This document shows positions 45,970 to 58,600 of a stretch of DNA of 64,000 bases, piece by piece. The DNA lies in assembly GCA_036345935.2 (NCBI GenBank), contig JADWOT020000002.1, positions 18,849,998 through 18,913,997 of the forward strand, in the 5' to 3' direction. Source of the stretch: Taenia hydatigena (lineage: Eukaryota > Platyhelminthes > Cestoda > Cyclophyllidea > Taeniidae). The notes below the pieces were generated by a model, which was given only the letters and a program-made list of their open reading frames with translations, was not told the origin of the DNA and ran no database searches. Every line of letters begins with the position of its first letter. Positions within the stretch are counted from its first letter, which is position 1. The position numbers and the translations under genes are program-made.

Positions 45970-46095
45970 TGTTTTCGTCGTAATATTCTACGAGGTTTCT
46001 TTAAATCATCATATGCTTCGCCATAGTTTGGAGCTATGAGTACATAAAAACAGCTACCCTGTTACTTGGTCGAGCAAAAAAGTCGGGAAATCCTG
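45970..46095 (+). repeat. Family F, copy 1 (coding-like repeat)
   Basis: Reads IFYEVSLNHHMLRHSLEL, stop, VHKNSYPVTWSSKK. This matches copy 8 (FFEVSTRLLIHHSLQLRVHN.SSPVTLLSK) almost residue for residue although the bases have diverged. See the family F finding. Confidence 0.55.
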
Positions 46096-46272
46096 GTGTA
46101 TAGATGTGGAACTTTGTCAAAGAATCCTTTCTAACTCGTCAATCGTGTCATGTTGAAACAAGTGCATTGTAATTATCATCAATGTATTCGCAGAATAAAC
46201 GGTTTTTGATGCATTAGCAGCCTTATGTTGAAATTTTACTTGTGCATTTCACAATTATTTGGCTCCATTTAG

Positions 46273-46386
46273 ATGATAAAGCATTCAGTCTCCTTCAGCC
46301 ATGCCAGGACATTCGCAAGCATGTTCAACTGCAGCTAGACTACAGAACAGAATTGGCAATCCAAATGCGTCAAAATGCATGAGCCA
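46273..46386 (+). CDS. Candidate small exon, unassigned
   Basis: Between an acceptor (GGCTCCATTTAG) and a donor (GCCAG then GTGACT) the frame beginning DKAFSLLQPCQDIRKHVQLQ is open for 35 codons, with one TGA just before the donor. The residues look like an amphipathic helix. No family recognised; chance is possible. Confidence 0.2.
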
Positions 46387-47377
46387 GGTGACTCATCGTT
46401 TTTATCAAACAGAAAATTACACCACTAGGAATAACCACGTGTAGTGATGGATTTGTTTTCGGACCGTATGGCATATGTCATCGCCTTCGGTTAATCCACA
46501 CACCGTCCATGTCCATATCATACAGATTTGGCCCAAACAGTTGGGACTATCCCGCCATTGCAGTGAGTGCTACTTTGCCTTAGCGCCTGACTGGCCGCAT
46601 TTTAACAAACGCATTGAGCTAGATCAGTGCACCCGAACTAATGCGGTCAAGATTTTGTTGTTCTGTAGTGGCATTATTTGGAGCTACTATGAGGTTGTTT
46701 AATGGTCCATTGCAGTTCAATTTGTACTCGCTTGAGTTCGAGCATTACAATCCTTTGCCATGATAAATTTACTCCTCGGCTGTTCATTCTCTTTGCACTG
46801 CATAGACGATTTTTAGTCATAGACCAGTCTGGCAGTTTTATTTCTCACATCCCTTATCGACTACTTGTTAAAAGTTATAATTGAATTGCCACTTCTTCTA
46901 CTCTTTTTGTAACGCAAGCGCAGTAGATTCATTACAACATTATTGGGACATGATTTACGACTTGAGCACACCATATTTTGTTCTCTCTCATCGATTATAC
47001 TCTTCCTAGACTTCTTCGAATTTGGATTACACTTTAATGTCTTATAAATCGATGGAGCCTGATATCATAGAGTAATTACCTACTTAGGCTCGACAAGCTA
47101 ATGGGATCTAAGAGGTTGCTCGCAATAGATTTACCCGGCGCGGCTAATCGGTGGAAATTTTCTACACATTCCTTTCCTTCCCCCTTACCTCACTAAATCA
47201 AGGGGCAAATGATCAAACCATGTTTAAATGCCCATCGAATCTGGCTTTGGTCTTTAGGATTTTCAATAGTTATAATTATAGCGTACAACTCTAGGTCTAT
47301 TTGCAACTCCTGTTTGTTCCATTTCTTTGTACCCTACAAGGTGCAAGGCATCCATCTTCTACTAACCACAAACCTCC
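46387..47377. other. Non-coding stretch
   Basis: Plus frames of 75 and 60 codons (46475-46884) without motif. Confidence 0.3.
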
Positions 47378-47584
47378 ATGAATTTTTTGTGTTTATTGTT
47401 CTCCAGCCTAGTCATAATGGGTCTATTCACGCATGTTGCAATTGCTGGAGAAAGCGGAGAGTCAAGAGTGGGAATTCGATTTATTGCAACATTCTTAGAA
47501 GTTACTTTGAACTCATCACATGATGCATCTCAGTTCACATACCTGGATCAAGCACATCAGCTCGCCGGTCACCGGTTTTGGTAA
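47378..47584 (+). CDS. Small secreted protein ORF containing family F, copy 2
   Basis: An ATG frame of 68 codons starting with a textbook signal peptide (MNFLCLLFSSLVIMGLFTHV, then AIA before GE as the likely cleavage site). The mature part includes RFIATFLEVTLNSSHDASQF, the family F core, so this is the only copy in which the core is in frame with an ATG and a signal peptide. It ends LAGHRFW before TAA. Either it is a short secreted protein or the first exon of a longer one. An overlapping 104-codon frame (47209-47523) is regarded as the shadow. Confidence 0.35.
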   Translation: MNFLCLLFSSLVIMGLFTHVAIAGESGESRVGIRFIATFLEVTLNSSHDASQFTYLDQAHQLAGHRFW

Positions 47585-49074
47585 AAGCAGTAAAAGAGGT
47601 TCCATTTGACAAAGCACATCTCATTTAAAATTTCTGCTTTTGCAACAATTTATTAGCTTCGTCTCAATTCGCCAATCTTCTGGTTCCACATTAACAAATT
47701 TTATCGTAAATCAACGTATGTTCGATTACCTATCGAAGCCACAAGAAAATGTGGGTGGGAGTCTAGACAGACTAGTCCTACTGTGCATGTTTCACGTAAT
47801 GCGGGCATGGATATTCTGGGTCGGCTGTAGAGCTAGACATCACGATTTGATTGCCTAAAATACATTGTTTTACGAGGATGAGCTGATTAAATGGTTGCCT
47901 TTCATCAACACTTTGTGCAAAATGAGACAAACAAGGTTTGGATGGAGTCATCAAGTGGTCTGGGTTTCTCCACGTCGCCACTTTAGTAGGACGAAAGAAA
48001 TGAAGAAATGATCATCTGACCTCCTGAAAATGCACAAAATTTGTCTTATCACATGCTAGAACCAGGAGGTCTGTGACAAGCAGACTATGATGATGTTGAG
48101 ATGCATTCCAAACGCGGAACGATTGGCCACGAGACCAAAAATGACAAGGGACTTCGAGATATTCCATTAGTGGCCAGTAACAATAATTCGAACTTTGAGT
48201 ACTAAAGGATCTGATCTGGGCGGATGCTATAAGTGAGAGCAAAGCGGTTGGTTGATGAAGAAGAAGGAGGACATTGAGTCATCATGCATCTAGTGCATTT
48301 GCATTTGTCTTGATATTTTTCCTTAGAATAAATAGAGTTATGGAGACATTCGATTTGCTCCCTGTGTACAACGAAGTGCTCTACATTCACAACTCGTGAC
48401 CCTTAACATAGGAGCCAAAAAGATGCTCTATTTTCAAACTTTGAGTCAGTACTACCACCTACGGTACATGCTGGACATGTGAATTGACATCCTCGATGTT
48501 AGGCACTGTGAAGCGTATCTGTAAGTCTGATTAGCTATGAAGCGCTCTTACTTTTGTTTTGAATATCCACGTAAGTATTTCTACATCGTCACATGCTTAG
48601 CTTTGGATTAGTAGTTACCATATTACAAAGGTCTGCCACTTGATATTGCCTCAATTTCTATTAACTGATGCTCAAATTCCATTCAAAACAATGCACCTCT
48701 ACTTAATGCATGGAAGTAGAATTAACGCTGGAAGACGTGTATGGTTGGTTGAGGCGATAGCTTCCACAGGAACTCAGCACTAGGCCATTCGGTGTTGATG
48801 TAAGATGATACCTGGTAAAAGCGTGGTCAAGGAGAATGCAAACCTCTGTTTGTAGCGTGGGCTGTAAATGCTGCTGCGCACTGACTAAAACGGAAACGAT
48901 GGTATGGCTTCTGCCTCGTAAACAGCAAGTTTTACTTGTAATTTGTGTTTTACACCAAAAGTGCTTTCTTTTTTTGATATTAAGATGCTCATTTTGATGC
49001 ACTTGGCCAAATGCTACAGTCAGTTAACGGAATAGACAGGGTTCCTTTGCAAAGAATCATGCTTTAACATCGAG
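47585..49074. other. Stretch without a supported gene
   Basis: Frames of 60-99 codons on both strands (for instance plus 47640-47858 and minus 48703-49002) have no recognised motif. Confidence 0.3.
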
Positions 49075-49260
49075 GCTTTTCAATGTTTTTGTTCGAACAT
49101 GTGAGAGTCGAGCTAGTTGTGTACTCGGAGCTGTAAGCTGCGGTAAATAAGGTGGTGACTTAAGAGCGACTTCAAAGAATGCTGCGACGAAAACAAAATC
49201 CCACCATTAACTATCTGTATCAGTCACCAGTTTCAACATCTGTGAGATAAAACTGAGTAT
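49075..49260 (-). repeat. Family F, copy 3
   Basis: Minus strand: a stop, then WWDFVFVAAFFEVALKS, then LPQLTAPSTQLARLSHVRTK to a TGA near 49062. An acceptor-like TTTTGTTTTCGTCGCAG lies directly before CATTCTTTGAAG, placing the core in phase 1. Confidence 0.55.
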
Positions 49261-49689
49261 GGAAATCTGAATTTGGTTTAACTTAGTCGGATTCTTTGTT
49301 CTTTTGCAAAGCCTTAGTTTCATGTCAACAATCTCACAAAACGACAGGCCTAAATAAAAGAAATTGAAGTCTGCATCAAGTGAATTCCGCCAAATTTATG
49401 CAAAATATTGAAGGAAAATTTCGACAAATGGGTGCTTATGAGCCAATGGAACAACAGGGCATTCACCAGCTACGCTCTTTTATGCACGTCAATTAACTTT
49501 TATCCATCTTTACTATAATTATTCTTTTGCCTAAAAACCGTTTTTTTTTCCGTGAATATATGGATGCTTCTTACTATTAAGCTTGATCAATTGTGACACA
49601 TAACTATCGAAACAGAATGAACTTTATGGCAAGCAATATCAATTTATAGCGGAGTTTTCCCAAAGTTTTTCCTTTACGAGTAAAAAGAG

Positions 49690-50045
49690 AGATGTTAAGC
49701 TATATCCAAAGCTCTGAAGTGTGTTGGATCACATGCTGAGGCGAAAGGGATTCTAAAGGATGTTACAACGAAAACACTATCACGCCACCGATAGTCTGTA
49801 TTGGTCATCGGTCTCAACATTTGTAGAATAAAATCTTATAAGAATTGAGTAGCGAGATACATACGAATGTAAATTCGGAAGCATGAGCAGGTGTTGGGAA
49901 GTGAATGTGCTGTCATTTGTGAGGGGTACAGAAATACAGCATTGAGGAGTAACAATTTGACCAAGAATGGTAAGGCATAACATTGCATCCATCAAAACGT
50001 TTGCAGACCCATGCAATATTTAGTGTGTTAAAGTTTCCAAGTAAG
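49690..50045 (-). repeat. Family F, copy 4, with the longer upstream part
   Basis: Minus strand: a frame of 78 codons from 50016 contains LTILGQIVTPQCCISVPL, ending ETDDQYRLSVA before a stop, followed by WRDSVFVVTSFRIPFASACD. The first part matches copy 7 (LAILGRVVTPPCFIS) and the last matches the core in copy 3, so it shows how the two parts are ordered. Confidence 0.5.
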
Positions 50046-50284
50046 AAAGTGTTTTCTGCAAAATATATACTTGCATCCACATAATGCGAGCAACTGGGAA
50101 AGCGAGTATTTCACAAATCTTTTAACAAGAGTCGTGGGGAAAAATTGTGCTCTGCATTGTTTAATGGTAGAAAATAATGGATTAGGTGCCAAACGTAATA
50201 AAACAGAAGGACCTTTTCAAATTATTAATAGAGAGTTCTTAATGCAGACCTAGTATTCAAAGCATTTTTCTAAACGGCGTGACC

Positions 50285-50400
50285 TGTGGGTTTAAATAGA
50301 TCACATGACACTTCCAAACTCGCTTCAAAAAATGCCAGGGTAGAACAAGAACAAAATCTCGCCTGCGTCAGCTCTCGTGTATTGTCCTAACATAGCCATA
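50285..50400 (-). repeat. Family F, copy 5
   Basis: Minus strand: FCSCSTLAFFEASLEVSCDL followed by FKPTGH, open throughout this short block. Closest to copy 6 (CSTSTYFEVTLKLSYDPLQL). Confidence 0.5.
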
Positions 50401-51764
50401 TTTAGGCTGATTTGTCGGACCATTTTGGGTTATGTTCACAGGATCTGGTATTGGTTGTTAGGCTTCCACTTCTTTCTCCACTGCAGTAACGTGTTTTCTA
50501 AGGCACAACAAAACAAATGGGCAACATGATTGGTGACACAGGACAAAAGTATGTTCCGTTGAATTTGGTTTATTTAACACAGCAAATTTAATTGCGAAAT
50601 TCATGTCCTTACCTTTAGGACAGGAGATGCTGATGCACGGTGATGATATCCAGATCAGATCAAGCAAGAATCCCTCGGTTCATTTTAGTTTAATGAACTG
50701 CCCCTGTGTCTTCCAAAGGAATACATGCCTTATGTAAAGGCGTACAACGAAATCAAATTTTCACCACATCAATCGAGATTGATGTTTGTCCAAGAGGAGG
50801 TAACACATGGCATGAGTGGTGTGGGGTCTAACACCAGCATTAATTTGCACATTACAAAATACCGCAAACTATATTAACCTTTTTTAAATCATACGAAATT
50901 TAGGCCGAACTATGTGACTAGATCATCATTGAGGATGCCTGGTTTGGTCAGTAGAGTCGGTTGTCTAAACGACGAAATACACTTTCTAGAAGATGCCAAT
51001 GACTATGGCCGTCTTAGACAAAATAGCCAACTGCAAAGTAACACCAACGTCAACCCAAGTTTATCGTGCCGAATTGCGTTGCATATTGCTTAAAGCACCT
51101 CAATGATAACAAGCTTGAGGAGCATAGGTAAAATCACTTACGCCATTCATCACGAGATGCGGGTGGTGTACGCAACGAAAATGAAAACGAAGATGTCTCG
51201 TAGGCCTACCTGGATGTGGGTCGTTCCTATAAAAAAAGCTGCGAGTTGAGAGCAAGCTTTGACAATATTGAACAGGGTTCTTCAATTTAGCCACTCATTA
51301 AATATTATTAGCCACCGTGTGGGCTGCAGGAAGCGATGAAGTGGATGGTATGTTGCATTCTGTTATTTAACTCAGATGAGCACGAATAAGCCTTTGACGA
51401 GAGCATACTTTCCTCGTTAGTTTGGTGTCCTCATGCATCATTTAATGAAAGGGTACAGACATTTTCGCATAATTTGCGGCCCCAAAACCACCTTGTGTTC
51501 ATTTCCTTTTTAGCATCACGGCATGTGTAAGAGGTCGATCTTCCTAAAATACAATATCCGCGAATGTGTGACGACTACATAAGGTTGCGTGTCGAAAACA
51601 GCGGCCAATAGTTATAATCTCAGGTGGCCAAGACCAGTCTTAGAATTCGCCTTCTTACCACAGTAATCTTCGTGATGTTAGGTGCTAACATTCCGCATTT
51701 TCGTTGAAGGATAAAATCTGCTGCTTAGGCATTCATTCCTAACAACGACTTTTCCTCGCCACAG
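50401..51764. other. Non-coding stretch
   Basis: Minus frame 51100-51294 is bounded by an acceptor-like and a GTAAGT donor-like site (about 51140-51210) but carries no recognisable motif. Nothing else supported. Confidence 0.3.
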
Positions 51765-52028
51765 CGCCAAGAGTTCCACATTAACTCTCTCTTCATCGAA
51801 CTAAGTTGGGATGTTGAAGAATCGGGTGAACACTGTGCAGATATAATAGACTGCCTGAAGTGAGAATTGCTTGATTCTACTTCATGACGAACTTCACATT
51901 GATTTCAACAGGGAACATCACACTTAGTGGACTGAGACTCAATTCGACCTACAATGTGGTTGTGGAAGGAATGAGCGTTGTAGGCCTCGTCGTTAGTTGC
52001 ACCAAATTCATTACAACACCACCCAATG
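51765..52028 (+). pseudogene. Fibronectin type III domain exon, broken (second FN3 locus)
   Basis: Acceptor TTTTCCTCGCCACAG, then PRVPH, a frame change, SLFIELSWDVEESGEHC (the tryptophan strand), stops near 51860, another frame change, and ITLSGLRLNSTYNVVVEGMS with TKFITTPPNG just before the donor GTAAGC. L-x-L-N-S-T-Y-N-V-x-V-E is the typical FN3 turn and F strand; TTPP its end. The exon is 264 bases, divisible by three, and both borders are phase 1, so the internal frame damage cancels out across the exon. Extracellular adhesion or antigen domain in origin; not expressible as it stands. Confidence 0.75.
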
Positions 52029-52268
52029 GTAAGCTTGGATGCGCAGTTGCAATGCACAACCTCTCATTAGATTCCTCAGTATATGTAAATTTTAGTGCTG
52101 TCTCAGCTATTAATTATTTTTGCTTCGCAATTCATGGTTGCATTATACGCACATAATGTAATAACGACGGTTAGAAGCTGCCACAATCGGCGAATCTACC
52201 ACAAGCGCCATGTAATTCTGTGCAAATGCTATAAGGTTTAATATCAGAGGATTATCACAGTCCAAAAA

Positions 52269-52510
52269 ATGCGGTTGTCATTCGTTTGCCTCCTCCTAAC
52301 AATGATGCTAACTCTCATCCTTGATACATTCCGAACAGCAAGCACAAGCAATGTTTTGCTCCCGCAGTCCTTCAGGTGGGGTGAAGAGGATCCCGCCAGC
52401 ATTTAGTATGGTTGGAATGTTACAGTCCTGGGCAAAGATTACGCAGATGCAATTACTCTAGCTGCACTAGGACTTTCAATCTCCTACGCTGGGGTGAACC
52501 TTTAACAAAA
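52269..52510 (+). pseudogene. Signal peptide plus FN3-like segment, interrupted
   Basis: From ATG 52269 the frame gives a strongly hydrophobic start (MRLSFVCLLLTMMLTLILDT), then without a break SFRWGEEDPASI, a TAG at 52404, and in the same frame YGWNVTVLGKDYADAITLAA and LGLSISYAG before a TAA at about 52494. W-G-E-E-D-P, Y-x-W-N-V-T-V and I-T-L-A-A-L-x-L-S-I-S-Y are FN3 strand landmarks. An acceptor-like CCGAACAG ends at 52340, giving a phase-1 start as in the other FN3 exons, so the signal-peptide reading may be coincidental intron sequence. It lies 240 bases after another FN3 exon; two FN3 units in tandem is the simplest view. Confidence 0.5.
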
Positions 52511-54454
52511 CCATTTCGTATGCTTGCGCGTATAATCATGATGTACAAACCGAAAGTTAATTTCACTGCGCCACTTTCTGCATTAAAGCGTAAAAGAATG
52601 TGTTGATTCTATTGCTGTGACTCCGTTACAGTGTTTGATGCATCGCAGTTAAACGTGCGTTACGATGTCTTTATTTGGTCGTTCATTTTATGCACTATCG
52701 TTGAGAAACACTGCTAAAATCAGCGTATCTGTTGCCCATCTCGCGTAAGTTAGTGGCAATTTGAGGAGCTCTTTTTGGGAGAATCATCACAGCCATAACT
52801 CGCGACTACCGAAATAATCTTATTCCTACTACAGGCTGCTATGAAGCAAAGCGAATGACAATGAGACCTCTCTTATTTAGTAACTTCAAGAGTAAAAAAC
52901 AAAGAATTCGCCATTTGCTTGATTCTCGTCACTTTCGTTCGGATAACAATGATTTGAGCGTGGTCACCCTGTGAGATGAGTGGAGCGAATGTGCTCATCT
53001 TCATTTAGTCCCATTTGCGTGTCCTCTTTTCTGTGTTACATTCCAAAAGTCTGGCTACTGCGTACAATGATGGTGAATTTAGGAGCTATTGGCGATATTT
53101 GCTCTGCCATTTAGGGGTCTGTTGGTGTAATTATCACGTCATATTTAAACGTTACTATGGGGACAGGCATTTTAACCTCATCTAAAGGATAGCAGAAGTG
53201 AGAAGTTTGTCTAAATTAACTCTCATTCTTTGACTTTTTGCAAAACAATAGGAAATGTATTTGTCAAACACGTTTAGGTAGTATATCTTATATAATCACA
53301 AAAATGGGAAATCTAGGATGCAAAACCATGAAAGTAATGGTAGCAAGCAGGAATATTCTACGACTTTATGACTTTAAAATGGTAGTTTAGACTACTGTGT
53401 ACCACCTGGACTGTTAATTAGCAGAGATTTTTCTGCGGTATAAAATTATGCACCACAAACACATGCGAACTTATTAATATACAAAAATCAAACCCATATA
53501 CGGTACATGAAGTTCATACGCATGTCCTACCGGCAGCAAGCAAACTTTCACTAAATAGTATTCCTTGTCAAACACTTAGTCGCGCATGATTATCAGAGTC
53601 AAAACATACCTTTTACTACACGTGGTGGTCACCAAAGCCATGAGACTAAATTGAAGAACGTTCTTCAGCGTCTTGCACGTTTCGAACTCACAAATCACAG
53701 CGATTCTATGCAAACGATCCACATCTAAATTAGTTTATGGGACATCTTGACTTTGACCCACAAATCCGCTTTGATGGAGACACCGCGTGCATCCCATAAT
53801 GGTTTGCATAAGATTACCGTACGCTCTTCAAGCCCATGATCACTGAGGTGCCCAAAGGCGTCAATTAGGCAAAATTTAATGCCGTTTTACGCCATGAATA
53901 TACAGGTTGGCGTCCGTGTTAAGTTATCATTTGCTTTTTTGACCAAGACATCTAGAGCGTGTAGTTTGTCGTTTACTGACAAAGTGAAGCGCCCCAATTG
54001 TAAAGCAATATAAAAGTCTGCGCAAAATTTTTCGATGACCTACTAGAGGCAACAGTTTTCATATAATTTTCTTTAATGCAAAACAAGGTTTGTGCTCAAT
54101 TCTGCCTAACTCACGTCATATCTTGCCTCTTAATAGACCTGCATGAATTGGCTGAGGAAATGTAAATGTTTGAGTTCGTAATGCGTCTCCCTAAAGGTAT
54201 ACTTTACTTAGAATTAAAACAAGACGTTCAAGCTCGAAGAATGATATGCACATCAGTGTTTATCCTCAGCGGCTACTCCTCTGAAGGCAAAGACATGACC
54301 CTTACCATCAAACATTTTGCCTTCTGCTGCTGCTTAGCTTAGTCCTTCCACAGGAAATCCAGGCTAATTCGGTGAAAAAAAAGCTTTTAAGATTTGCCTT
54401 AAGATTGCGTGCATACAACCTAAGAGGGCTGCAATAATCTGCTTCAATGTTTTG
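52511..54454. other. Non-coding stretch with two weak coding-like blocks
   Basis: Around 53700-53900 one plus frame reads protein-like with several stops (FDPQIRFDGDTAC; LFKPMITEVPKG). At 54168-54341 an ATG frame of 58 codons (starts MFEFVMRLPKGILYLELKQD) is open. Neither is recognised; they could be relics of one gene. Confidence 0.2.
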
Positions 54455-54545
54455 TTCTACCTCGACATACTTTGAAGTGACTTTGAAACTGTCATATGAT
54501 CCGTTGCAGCTTTCTGTCCCTTGGCAGTTTAAAAATATCTACTTG
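54455..54545 (+). repeat. Family F, copy 6
   Basis: Plus strand: CSTSTYFEVTLKLSYDPLQL followed by SVPWQF, open through the block. Confidence 0.5.
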
Positions 54546-54699
54546 TGCTCAACGTCTTTCACCTTGTTGGTAATTTTTAATCATTAGTCATGTACAGTAT
54601 GCTTATTTTCTGCAGCACATTCAAAAATTCTTCAAATCTTTGCTTCCTTAGTTGTTAATTTTGTGTTGATGCAAACAATTTTTTCGTAATGAGAGATTT

Positions 54700-55090
54700 C
54701 CTATGCTAAGACTTCAACACAACGGATCTTGCACTGGTCTTCAAACGTTTCGACAGATACACTTTCACATCTCGCCATTCTTGGTCGAGTCGTTACTCCA
54801 CCATGTTTCATTTCGCGTTCGATTGGTATCATCTGCTTATTCCTACTATTTTGCAATTTATTTTATGAATGTTGGGACCGGCAACTAATACAGGTTATCG
54901 ATTATGTAATTTTGTTTATGCTATAACATTGTTTAAAGTTTTCTTTTATCCTACTATATGATCCAACACAGTCGAAAACATTCGGCATGCCAACACAGCT
55001 CTCTTGTCACTCGTCAGTGCAAAAATATTAAGAAACGATCCAGAAGCGCGATTGTTTGCCCAAAATCATTACTATCTCGTGAACAAGGTG
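54700..55090 (+). repeat. Family F, copy 7, upstream part and downstream tail
   Basis: Contains LAILGRVVTPPCFIS near 54770, matching copy 4; an eroded core (FSFILLYDPTQS) near 54945; and ALLSLVSAKILRNDPEARLF from about 54997, which continues as an open frame to 55243 (about 80 codons, ending KASNRVGNKIVRK). This tail is matched in copy 8 and copy 3 in shortened form. Confidence 0.5.
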
Positions 55091-55429
55091 TCACATTTAG
55101 CCAAGTGCACAGGAGGGAATAACCCACATTCACGAACCAAGTGGTCTTGTTCCATAAAAAAGGTAAAAGAAATAGCCATATTCCTTTTATTCACAATGTT
55201 TAAAGCATCAAATCGTGTGGGAAATAAAATAGTCCGTAAATGACCCCACAGATTGGTCGACATCCAAGCATTCCTTCATTGGCTTTTGCCATGTTCGTAC
55301 TGTATAGCATTGGTGGAACTAGGCTGGTGCAGCGTTCAATCCCTTTCATCCAGGCCTGCTGCTTTGTGAGCATGTTGACATGAAACAAAGACTTGGAATA
55401 ATAACGAAGAATCCGATAGCGTTAAATTG
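55091..55429. other. Tail of the copy 7 frame and non-coding DNA
   Basis: The open frame from copy 7 ends at 55243; the rest shows nothing recognisable. Confidence 0.3.
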
Positions 55430-55690
55430 AATGCAGATTCGCGTTTATCCCACCGACCAAGCCCTATTGAGTTTTATTCTACAAATGTTTGAACTGATGG
55501 CTGAACTAGACAGCTGGTGATGTGCTTTTGGTTCCATCACAGCATTCTTTGAAGTTTCAACCCGTCTTTTGATCCATCACAGTTTGCAGCTCCGGGTACA
55601 CAACATTAGCTCTCCTGTCACTCTTTTGAGCAAAAACATTGCGATAGGCTCGATTTATAAGCTATCATCTTTTTGTAAAATGAATTCAAA
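55430..55690 (+). repeat. Family F, copy 8
   Basis: After GGTTCCATCACAG the frame reads AFFEVSTRLLIHHSLQLRVH, continues ISSPVTLLSKNIAIG, and stays open to about 55734. The acceptor-like sequence puts the core in phase 1, as in copy 3. Confidence 0.55.
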
Positions 55691-58600
55691 GACTTCGGCT
55701 GCATATGGATTGAAGTGGTTCTCAAAGTTGGAATTTGAGTCAAGGTAATGACAAGTGGAAGTGGTGATACATATGACAAGCAGACAAGAAGCAATCGCTG
55801 AAACTGGAATCTAATGGTTCAATGTGCTGAGAATTTATTGAATTGTTGCTTTCTCCGTTCCATCACAGTGAAATAGTTTACTTCCATCAATGAATGTGAT
55901 TATCCAACGCTCCCTCTCCTCTAAACATCCGGATCATCGTCTTTTCAACATCTGCGCCACGGACACCTCATCCCTGAACGGATGTAATGACTGGTGATTT
56001 CGAGTCCATATTCAGTGGTGTGTGCACATACGTTTTGTTGAAAAGCACCGCACAAGCCTCAGAAAGTAGTCACAGGCTATTGTGACTGTTTCTCAGTTTT
56101 CCTATTTTATTCTATTCCTTTACAGTAGTTTGCAATACGTTTCAGAACACTTGCGCAGTAACAATGCGAGTGGATTATTCTCCTGAGGACATACTTAGCG
56201 CCCCTTATCAAGCCTTCCCAAGAGACGTTTGGAGCGAACCCTTAACGACAAACAAGGAAAGAACTGTACCACATTTTCACCCAGAAAAACCCAATTAGGC
56301 ATAAATTGCTCTTAGAAAAATAAACAAATTCCGTTGTCATGGAACCCTGGACATGTAGTTATGTATGTAGTTCACCATGCCGGCCTGCCTCTTAACGTCA
56401 TATTGGAAAAACAGGACCAGTAGCGCGTGCCTTCAGGATGACTGCCCTCACTCCAAAGAGCCTCTACAACAGTTCATGAAACGATCGTATTCAACTAGCG
56501 TTAGTGATGTGACATAACGCTCAATTTTAATAATTGTCTTAACCTGGAGATCAGTGTGGTAATTAGCAGTAGAAGGTGGAGTACTTTATAATCAAACAAC
56601 TCAGTTTTAATGCTATTCGACTTGCATCTTATACAAAAGCACACCCTTTGCTTTGCCAATTAAGCTGAGACATATTCCGATGTTGGTTGCGGCAAAAGTA
56701 GTCTTAGAACCAGAGATGGTGCCAATCTCACTTAAAAATCTGGGCACCAAATATCCACAGATGCAAGACTATGGCTATAGCTTTGAGTTCTAACACAGAT
56801 AGGCTGCACTTGATTCCTGTTTGAGTAGCTGTGATTTTGATAAACGGGCGATATTACATCAAGTTGGGTAAAAATTGCGATTGCCACGATTACTAGACGC
56901 TGCCATTCTGCGACTAGGGAAGATCAAGGGTGTGTCAGCGTGGCGAATCTCGTGATCATGCCTTATGGCATACATAGCTGAGTCTGAGCATGTAGCAGCA
57001 GACGTTTATTCACAGTTATGACAAGCTAGGTCCCAATGAGCACATTCGTCTGCTTGTGCGAAGTCAATAAAATGCAATGTATTTCCTTTGGTAAAAGCTA
57101 AACATTCACTAGCGTGGACCAGACACTACCTAATGGGAAAAAAGAGGAGAATTTAAGCGAAAGACAAGCCTTTATTAAGTGCCTTAGAACGGATTCACAA
57201 GTCGGAGATGTAGCGACATTATAAGCATTAAATTTAGCCTAGCGACTGCTGGTGGGGTCCTCAAAGCGTAGCACGACTTCTCTAGCTGCATTCAGTGAGT
57301 AAACACTTAAAGCCGTGAGTTGATGTTCAGCTAAAACTCACAACCACCCGTCTTGTCTGCGTCGTATGAAGCCCAAATCACATTCTTTCTAAGCATTGCA
57401 TATAATATTACAAATACTTGCTTTGCATAGTAGTTTCACAGACGATTAGTTGTAAAGTGAATGGAAAAGAACTCTTTAAGCATATCAGGAGGCTAGAAAA
57501 CGTCCGGCTGAACGTAACTTCTCCCCAATCTCAAGCCTTCGCAGTTCGACGCGACCTCGCAATTCGCCTTATGGAAGGTTCTTGTACTATATAGACGTAT
57601 TTTGCTCAACACGAGGCCTTTGCGAATCTGCAACAGACTGAAATCCAAAGGACTGAAGCCTTGACGAAGCCGTAACTAATGAGGCCAATCAAATTATATA
57701 TCTCTATCATCTACAAAACTCGCCACCTCGCACTACGCTAGCTCAAAGCATTCTCTTTGTAAGTGTTAAAATGAGCGACAATCCAAGTTTACGAATCACT
57801 TGCTTTTTGCACAACTTTGACCATCTCTATCTCTATTTTACTAAGACCATAATAGCATGGCATTGTAACAGCAGTGGAAATGAGGATGACCAGAATTTAA
57901 TGTGCTTTGCTAAGCGGTGGCAAATAAATCAACTTACAGCCATAAGCGTCTAAATAAAATCGCGAAATTAGAGACCTAGTTACTGCGTAATCTTTAATGT
58001 TTTACAAAGCATTCGTCGAGTAATGATTAAAGGCGACCAACTTAACAACGTGAGGTAATTGGTCCAGCAGCAAAGGAGGGTAGCGCAATTACAATTTTAA
58101 TGATTCGAATGAGTTAAACTCAGCATTAGGCAGCCATTCAAAGATTAGTGCTTTAAGATTGCAAATTAAACTGACAAATTTAAAATTTATTAAAACATGA
58201 AATGCGCCTCCCCGCAACATCTACACTTTTGTTTCTACGTTCTCCTCTGATTTCTTTAAATCCTTAATGCACCACTCTCTATTCATCCGCTCTTATGACA
58301 TGAATAAGCATGCACTTTATTGCATTAAGGCAAAACTTGCCAAAAATTAACAAAAAAGGTTTCATTTGGATAACCAATGGATTCGCTTGTTAGTGACACT
58401 ATCTCAGTTAAACCATGACATCACAACGATTAATGGGTGGATGTAAAAGGCTCCTGATAAAGAAAGAAAGCCAAATGTAACACCGACAAGGCGTGTCTTT
58501 ATTATCTTTAAGGCATATTCAATCCGGATCCCGAATTGTCAAGTGCCTTTACATTCCGAATTCCACCCAGTATTGGATTTTTAATTCACTAAAAATATCA

